DNA from: Streptomonospora mangrovi
GTDB lineage: Bacteria; Actinomycetota; Actinomycetes; Streptosporangiales; Streptosporangiaceae
Length of the DNA: 64,000 nt
Assembly (NCBI RefSeq): GCF_027604915.1
Contig: NZ_JAJAQC010000042.1
Span: 1-64,000, forward strand
Direction: 5' to 3'
Position 1 is the stretch's first letter; the number at the start of each line of letters is the position of its first letter. Shown here piece by piece: positions 59,611 through 64,000 of this stretch. The notes beneath the pieces were generated by a model, which was not told the DNA's origin, searched no databases, and saw only the letters and a list, made by a program, of their open reading frames with translations. Made by a program: the position numbers and the translations under genes.

Positions 59611-59868
59611 TCAAGGACGGTACTTCGGCGGGCCGCCGGGGCCGTGTCGGTGGTCCCGGCCGTACGGCGCGCCGCGCCCCGGGCGGCCGCGCTGGTTGGA
59701 GAGGTACCTCGACACCCCGCCGAGGGCCTTGTCGATGTGGCGGTTGTACTTGCCGCCGGTGCGCCGCTTCACGGTCTCGCCGGCCCTGCGGAGATGCCGG
59801 TTCGCCGCGTCGGGGTTCCTCCGTACGAAGCCGAGGACCTGCCGGAGCAGCCTCTGGAGGTTGGGCAT
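59611..59868 (-). CDS. MT0933-like antitoxin-type small protein
   Basis: An 85-residue basic protein from ATG 59868 with GAGGTGAG upstream. RRNPDAANRHLRRAGETVKR and RTGGKYNRHIDKALGGVSRY match the pattern of the MT0933 (Rv0909) antitoxin family, which has an NPD, AG, KRTGGKY helical arrangement. In Mycobacterium it pairs with a toxin; no toxin-like gene is adjacent here. The Gly/Pro/Arg-rich tail is unusual. An orphan or non-toxin role is possible. Confidence 0.65.
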   Translation of the reverse strand: MPNLQRLLRQVLGFVRRNPDAANRHLRRAGETVKRRTGGKYNRHIDKALGGVSRYLSNQRGRPGRGAPYGRDHRHGPGGPPKYRP

Positions 59869-60066
59869 CGTGCTCACCTCGTTCCCGGTTACCGCCGGAG
59901 AGTGCGTGTTCCCGTTCCCCCGGACGAAATGCAACATGCCGCGTCACCGCCAAGTCTATGAGACGCCCGTGTAACGCCCGGTGCCCTTGCGACGGGTCGC
60001 CCCCACGGGCGGGCCGAGGCCCGCCCCGGTGGCCGGGGCGGCCTGTCCCCCGTCGCCTCGCGGGTT

Positions 60067-60957
60067 TCAGTCGGGCAGGGGAGCCCAGAAGCGGGCTCCG
60101 CCGCCGTCGCGGTGGACGCGGCCGAACTGGACGTCGGCGAAGTGGATGCCGAACCCGATCGTGCCGGGCTCCTCCAGTTCGGCGATGAGGGCGCGGCGGT
60201 GGTCGGCGGCCTGGTCGGGGTCGTGGTCGACGGAGGCCGACCATTCCGGACGCCCGACCTGGACCGGCGAGTGCAGGGCGTCGCCGAAGGCGATCAGCCG
60301 CCGCCCGCCGCCGGTGATGACGTATGCGGCGTGCCCGGCTGTGTGGCCTGCGGTGATCCGGACCCGTACACCCGGGAACACCTCCTCGCCGTCGCCGACC
60401 GTGCGGACGCGCGGGGCCAGGGCGGCGATGGTGTCGGCCATGCCCTCGGCCGCGAGGCGGTCGCGCTGGGCCCACTCCGGTGCGGCGACGAGGTGGGCGG
60501 CGTGGGCGAACGGCGGGTGCTCCGTTCCGGGGGCAGGATGATCCACCCAGCCCAGGTGGTCCACATGCAGGTGGGTGAAGGCGACCGCCTCGACCTCCTC
60601 GGGCCGGCGGCCGGCCCGGGCGAGGCTGTCCAGCAGCGCGCCGCCGTGGATCGGGCCGCGCGGGGTCCGGGGGTCGGGCGGCAGTGACTGGGGACCGAAG
60701 CCGCAGTCGATGAGCAGTGCCCGGCCGCGGTGCTCCACGAGCAGGCCCCCGATGCTCGCCACCAGGTACCCGGAGGCGTCCAGGTACTCCGGGTGGGCGG
60801 CCCAATCCTCCCCGGTGGTGTCGGGCAGCCAGCCGCGCGGCGGGAGGAGCACCGCCCCGTCGGGCAGGTAGGTCACCCGCGTGTCGCCCAGGCGCAGCGA
60901 GCGGATCACCGCCGTCCGCCGCAGCCGTTCGGCGATGTCCTCCGCGATCGTGTCCAT
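60067..60957 (-). CDS. Metallo-beta-lactamase fold hydrolase
   Basis: A 296-residue protein. THLHVDHLGW is the HxHxDH zinc motif; ITAGHTAGHAAYVITGGG carries a further metal His, IAFGDALHSPVQVG the bridging Asp, and GFGIHFADVQFGRV another possible His ligand. Family members include lactonases, thioesterases and glyoxalases. The substrate is unknown. It is divergent from a MarR gene across 125 bases containing repeated CAAGCTTG, which suggests induction by a MarR ligand. Confidence 0.92.
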   Translation of the reverse strand: MDTIAEDIAERLRRTAVIRSLRLGDTRVTYLPDGAVLLPPRGWLPDTTGEDWAAHPEYLDASGYLVASIGGLLVEHRGRALLIDCGFGPQSLPPDPRTPRGPIHGGALLDSLARAGRRPEEVEAVAFTHLHVDHLGWVDHPAPGTEHPPFAHAAHLVAAPEWAQRDRLAAEGMADTIAALAPRVRTVGDGEEVFPGVRVRITAGHTAGHAAYVITGGGRRLIAFGDALHSPVQVGRPEWSASVDHDPDQAADHRRALIAELEEPGTIGFGIHFADVQFGRVHRDGGGARFWAPLPD

Positions 60958-61022
60958 GTGCTCTCCCTGTGTCCCTGGTGGGTGGCCGCCGCCTTGCGGC
61001 GGCAAGGGAAGACGATATGGAA

Positions 61023-61045
61023 CAAGCTTGGAATATGCAAGCTTG
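61023..61045. promoter_or_regulatory. Direct repeats of CAAGCTTG, probable MarR operators
   Basis: CAAGCTTG occurs at 61023-61030 and 61038-61045, 15 bp apart, within AT-rich DNA between the MBL-fold and MarR genes. Each copy is itself palindromic. TAGGAT (61071-61076) lies six bases before the MarR ATG. Confidence 0.65.
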
Positions 61046-61082
61046 AAATATTTTGGCTTTATGTACTTGCTAGGATGGAGCC

Positions 61083-61511
61083 ATGTCGACGTCCCCGGAG
61101 GCGCAGGCGACGGCGGAGCGGCAGCTCTGCGGGCTGGTGAACGGCGTCGCCCAGCAGATCGCCCACCACGTGCAGGAGCGCGCCGCCACCCTCGGCCTCA
61201 CCGCGCCCCAGGCCACCGCCCTGCGGGAGATGAGCGGTCCCCTCACCATGCGCGAACTCGCCGACCGCATGAGCTGCGAGCCCTCCAACGCCACCTTCGT
61301 CGTCGACAAGCTGGAGAAGCAGGGCCTGGTCGAGCGCCAAGCGCACCCCACCGACCGCCGAGCCAAGGTGATCGCCCTCACCCCCGAGGGTGCGGAACTG
61401 CGGGAGCGGCTCCTCGGCATCCTCAGCCAGGACTCCCCGTTGGGCGCCCTCAGCGCCCAGCAGCAGAGCGCACTGCACGACCTCCTCCAGCAAGCGCTGT
61501 CCCGCCCCTGA
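61083..61511 (+). CDS. MarR family transcriptional regulator
   Basis: A 142-residue winged-helix regulator. ALREMSGPLTMRELADRMSC, EPSNATFVVDKLEKQGLVER and RQAHPTDRRAKVIALTPEG form helix-turn-helix and wing. It is divergent from the metallo-beta-lactamase fold gene and likely controls it and itself. No ribosome binding site at useful distance precedes the ATG; a TAGGAT -10 suggests a leaderless transcript. Confidence 0.93.
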   Translation: MSTSPEAQATAERQLCGLVNGVAQQIAHHVQERAATLGLTAPQATALREMSGPLTMRELADRMSCEPSNATFVVDKLEKQGLVERQAHPTDRRAKVIALTPEGAELRERLLGILSQDSPLGALSAQQQSALHDLLQQALSRP

Positions 61512-61570
61512 CCTTTACGGCACGCGCCGAGGCGGGGCAAGCCACCGCGTGTTAGCGGGGGTGTCAGCAC

Positions 61571-61603
61571 AAAGGCCGGTTCCCGAAGCAGGAACCGGCC
61601 TTT
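61571..61603. terminator. Perfect 13-bp hairpin terminator
   Basis: AAAGGCCGGTTCC (61571-61583) pairs exactly with GGAACCGGCCTTT (61591-61603) around a 7-base loop. A and T ends make it usable in both directions; it follows the MarR gene and would also follow a minus-strand tRNA. Confidence 0.85.
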
Positions 61604-61607
61604 GACC

Positions 61608-61660
61608 TGGGCGCACTCGGGAGGATTCAAACCCCGCCTGCGGATCCGTACTCCGACCAA
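61608..61660 (-). other. tRNA-Arg 3'-half-like fragment (possible attachment-site scar)
   Basis: Read on the minus strand, the sequence has an anticodon-arm-like stem CGGA-GTACGGA-TCCG (loop with U33 and anticodon ACG), then a T-arm-like region with TTTGAAT and CCTCC, an acceptor-like CGAGTGC and a terminal CCCA. The 13-bp hairpin follows. A D-arm and matching 5' acceptor at the correct distance are absent. It resembles a half tRNA left by integration at a tRNA-Arg gene. The T-loop is degenerate. Confidence 0.4.
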
Positions 61661-61960
61661 TGGGGTTTCGTTTACCGCCGCAGAGTGCCGTTTGAGTGCG
61701 GTCGGCTATGCCAATCCCCAGGTTCTCGCCGGCATCGTGCTTATCCGGACCTTTCTCAGCTTCTCGCTGGAGGTCGAACTGGAAGGCCGCTGGCCCTGGC
61801 GGTCCCGCAAGCCGACCACGCCCGCGGCGGCCGACCGGTGAGTGCCCGCCCCGCCGGCCGCCGGGCGTGGGCGCGGCGGGGCCGCGCTCACGCGCACGTA
61901 TTCCGGATGCGGGGAAGCGCGGCTGTTGCGGTCCCGTGATCGGGTCGGACGCCCGCGCAC

Positions 61961-63130
61961 TCAGCGTTCGAGTTGGAGGTGGCGCTGGATGAGGCGGCTC
62001 ATCCAGGGGTAGGAGGCCATGCGCAGGGGGAGGTCACGCAGCCACAGTCGGACGGGGTCGGCGGGGGCGTAGAGCCCTTTGACGCGCCGACCGAGCACCT
62101 GCTTGCGTTCGACCTCCGGGCGCAGGCGGGCCTCCCACTCGGACAGCGCCGCGCCGATGTCGCCGGGGTTGTCTTCCAAGGCGGTACCCAGAAGGTCGGC
62201 GCCGCCCACGGCCAGGGCCGATCCGTGGCCGGCGAAGAGGGTCACGCACCAGGCGGCATCGCCGAGCAGGACGACGCGGCCCCGGCTCCAGCGCGGCATG
62301 CGGATCTGGCTGATGGTGTCGAAGTAGACCGATTCGGCTGTGCGGAGCCGGGCGAGGACGGCGGGGGCCGCCCAGCCCATGTCGGCGAAGGCGCGCGGCA
62401 GGGCCGTGCGCGGCCCGTCGGCGAGCTCGGTCGCGGGGTCGGCGGTGCGGTAGCCGAGGAAGGCGCTGGCGCGCCCGTGGCCCAGGCCGATGACGGCGAG
62501 GGTGCGGCCCCGGTGGGTCAGGGTGGCGGTGGCGGTCTCGGAGACCGAGGCGGTCGGGCTCTCCAGCATGAAGGCCGCGGCCATGTGGTGCAGATCGTGG
62601 CGGTAGTCGGCCTCGGGGCCGAAGACGCGGGCGCGGACGGCCGAATGCAGGCCGTCGGCGCCGATGAGCAGGTCGGCGACCGCGGTGGTGCCGTCGCTCA
62701 GCCGCACGCGGACCTCGCGCGCGTCCTGGGTGATGGTCTGTGCGGTGGTGGCGAAGCGGATGTCGGCGTGGGGGCGTACCGCCTGGTAGAGAACGTCCTC
62801 GATATCGCCGCGCAGGAGGTTGTGGGTGCGTGAGCCCATCAGCGCGCGGACCGTGTCGCCGGGGACGGTGAAGGCGGTGGCTCCGCTTGGCTTGATGTAG
62901 ACGGTGGAGTCGGGCACGATGCGGCGCTGGGCGAGCGTGTCGAGGACGCCCATGCGCTCGGCGGCGTCGTAGCCGATGCCGGAGAAGGCCACGGCGTAGC
63001 CGCTGCTGCGGCGCTGGGGTGCGCGCTCGAGGACGGTCGTGTGCCATCCGGCTTGGTGCAGGCGCAGCGCGGCGGCCAGGCCGGCGATTCCGGCGCCGAC
63101 GATGATCGCGCGGGGTTGGGGTGAAGCCAT
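61961..63130 (-). CDS. FAD-dependent monooxygenase
   Basis: A 389-residue flavoprotein of the aromatic hydroxylase/TetX-like family. IIVGAGIAGLAAALRLHQAG binds FAD, LLIGADGLHSAVRARV is the DG motif and RVVLLGDAAWCVTLFAGHGS is the GD motif. The C-terminus is basic and helical. It shares a strand with the TetR gene, seven bases downstream of it, so it is probably induced by that regulator's ligand. A xenobiotic or antibiotic substrate is possible. Confidence 0.93.
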   Translation of the reverse strand: MASPQPRAIIVGAGIAGLAAALRLHQAGWHTTVLERAPQRRSSGYAVAFSGIGYDAAERMGVLDTLAQRRIVPDSTVYIKPSGATAFTVPGDTVRALMGSRTHNLLRGDIEDVLYQAVRPHADIRFATTAQTITQDAREVRVRLSDGTTAVADLLIGADGLHSAVRARVFGPEADYRHDLHHMAAAFMLESPTASVSETATATLTHRGRTLAVIGLGHGRASAFLGYRTADPATELADGPRTALPRAFADMGWAAPAVLARLRTAESVYFDTISQIRMPRWSRGRVVLLGDAAWCVTLFAGHGSALAVGGADLLGTALEDNPGDIGAALSEWEARLRPEVERKQVLGRRVKGLYAPADPVRLWLRDLPLRMASYPWMSRLIQRHLQLER

Positions 63131-63137
63131 GGGCGTC

Positions 63138-63821
63138 TCAGTTCCTGGTGTGGTCGGTGCCGTGCGGTCTGGCTCGGGGTGTGGTCAGACCCGTGGTGAC
63201 GATGTCGATGAGCAGGTCGAGGATGCGGGGGTAGTGCTCGGGGGAGGCCAGGCGGTCGGCGTTGACGGGCAGCAGCAGCACCGCCTGGAGGACGCCGACG
63301 ATCACGGCCGGCTCCCCGCCGTGGAGTTCCCCCTCGGCGTGCTTGGCCGCGACGAACTCGTACAAGGCGGTGACGGGATTGTCGGGGGCGGTGGTCACCA
63401 CCGACGGGTCGAGTTTGCGGGCCACCGCGGTCATCTCCTCGGGGTGGGTCATCAGCCGCCGGTAGAGGGGGTCGGCTGACAGCTCGGTGAGGGCGGCGTG
63501 CAGGAACCGGCGCAGTCCTTCCCGCACGTCGGTGGTGCTGAGCAGGCCCTCGTCGACCACCTTGCGCTTGACCTGGGCCATCTGGCGCAGCATCAGCTCC
63601 AGGTACAGCGCCTCCTTGGAGTCGAAGAACTGGTAGAAGCTGCTCTTGGCGATCTGGGCGGGGGCGACCAGTTCCTCCAGAGAGGTCTTGCGCAGGCCCT
63701 GGGTGGTGAACCGGGCGCGCCCCTCCTCCAGCAGTGCTCGGGTGATGCGGGTCCGCTCCTCGGCGGAGAACGCGGTCGGCATGGCGCCCTGCCCTTCAAT
63801 TTCTGGATCCGTTTCCGTCAT
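63138..63821 (-). CDS. TetR family transcriptional regulator
   Basis: A 227-residue regulator with helix-turn-helix at residues 20-65 (RITRALLEEGRARFTTQGLR, QIAKSSFYQFFDSKEALYLE). Its ATG at 63821 overlaps the stop of the upstream membrane protein (ATGA). A second ATG at 63782 is possible. It is followed by the FAD monooxygenase, forming a membrane protein, TetR, oxygenase operon that suggests resistance or degradation control. Confidence 0.93.
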   Translation of the reverse strand: MTETDPEIEGQGAMPTAFSAEERTRITRALLEEGRARFTTQGLRKTSLEELVAPAQIAKSSFYQFFDSKEALYLELMLRQMAQVKRKVVDEGLLSTTDVREGLRRFLHAALTELSADPLYRRLMTHPEEMTAVARKLDPSVVTTAPDNPVTALYEFVAAKHAEGELHGGEPAVIVGVLQAVLLLPVNADRLASPEHYPRILDLLIDIVTTGLTTPRARPHGTDHTRN

Positions 63822-64000
63822 ATGGTTTCAGAAGGGCGTGTCTGAGTGGCGCGTGCGGCGCTGGTGAGGGCCAGCCGGTAACCCCGCCACCGTGCGATCG
63901 CGATGATGAGGGCGGTCATGAGGAGTGCGCCCGCCCCCAGGGGCAGCACGGTGGCCAGTCCATCGGTGCCGGCGTTGGCGACGGTCCAGCCGATCTTGAG
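63818..64000 (-). CDS. Membrane protein, C-terminal end (partial)
   Basis: The frame runs off the window end and encodes at least 60 residues ending at TGA 63818-63820. One hydrophobic segment (LPLGAGALLMTALIIAIARW) is followed by a basic cytoplasmic tail (RGYRLALTSAARATQTR). The remainder is outside the window, so the family is not identified. The stop overlaps the TetR start by four bases. Confidence 0.75.
   Translation of the reverse strand, partial: LKIGWTVANAGTDGLATVLPLGAGALLMTALIIAIARWRGYRLALTSAARATQTRPSETI

Larger units (their letters stand above)
61512..61960. other. Noncoding region with tRNA-like fragment and hairpin
   Basis: 449 bases between the MarR gene (+) and the FAD monooxygenase gene (-). 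It contains the 13-bp hairpin at 61571-61603, a tRNA 3'-half-like sequence on the minus strand, and AT-richer DNA with no convincing gene to about 61960. Confidence 0.6.

Noticed and set aside
61608-61700. Intact tRNA gene at this position
   Set aside because: The D-arm and paired 5' acceptor are absent at the required distance and the T-stem has mismatches, so I call it a fragment only.

Overview
The window is chromosomal DNA of a high-GC actinomycete. Codon third positions are strongly G/C, and GTG and TTG starts, GGAGG-type ribosome binding sites and leaderless transcripts are all common. Three near-perfect copies of the 14-bp operator TGGGAGCGCTCCCA, known for the LacI-type regulator CelR of Thermobifida fusca, sit beside genes for CBM2-bearing plant-polysaccharide hydrolases. 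This suggests Nocardiopsaceae (Nocardiopsis/Streptomonospora/Thermobifida type). The genus is an inference. The dnaX-ybaB-recR-lysC-asd block and a parS-like site at 7825-7840 suggest a position not far from oriC.

Layout. 1-5131: replication/repair and aspartate-pathway core (dnaX end, YbaB, RecR, aspartokinase with internal beta-subunit start, Asd). 5211-7643: a small cysteine-rich protein, a GntR regulator, an internally deleted S9 peptidase and a Nudix hydrolase. 7921-12490: 2-oxoacid dehydrogenase E1alpha/E1beta/E2 operon with a palindromic operator and a GntR/FCD regulator. 13037-18286: PAP2 phosphatase, F420 oxidoreductase, CelR-box DUF1349 protein, VOC protein and secreted GH10-CBM2 xylanase. 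18507-21572: lipoprotein, Nramp-like transporter and two PRC-barrel proteins, then a DUF892 ferritin-like protein. 22801-25708: siderophore module (MarR, Fes-type esterase, binding lipoprotein) with an iron box. 25784-30115: XRE regulator facing an SDR, kinase, VOC, and secreted GH6-CBM2 cellulase with a perfect CelR box.

31973-35791 holds a tightly overlapping three-gene minus-strand operon: a class III nucleotidyl-cyclase-like protein, a P-loop-like 724-aa protein and a 258-aa unknown protein. The first two share the short motif NYGQ-x-VQ...GGLH. This is the best candidate for a poorly described signalling or conflict system. 35933-64000 is ordinary accessory DNA dominated by regulator/target pairs: LysR-EamA, TetR-hydrolase, HxlR-NmrA, TetR-glycosyltransferase, HxlR-enoyl-CoA hydratase, MarR-metallo-beta-lactamase fold, and TetR-FAD monooxygenase. 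Many have visible palindromic operators. Near 61608-61660 the minus strand resembles the 3' half of a tRNA-Arg gene followed by a strong hairpin, possibly an attachment-site scar.

Gene functions come from recognisable motifs and family knowledge. Operator assignments are pattern-based inferences. No database search was possible.
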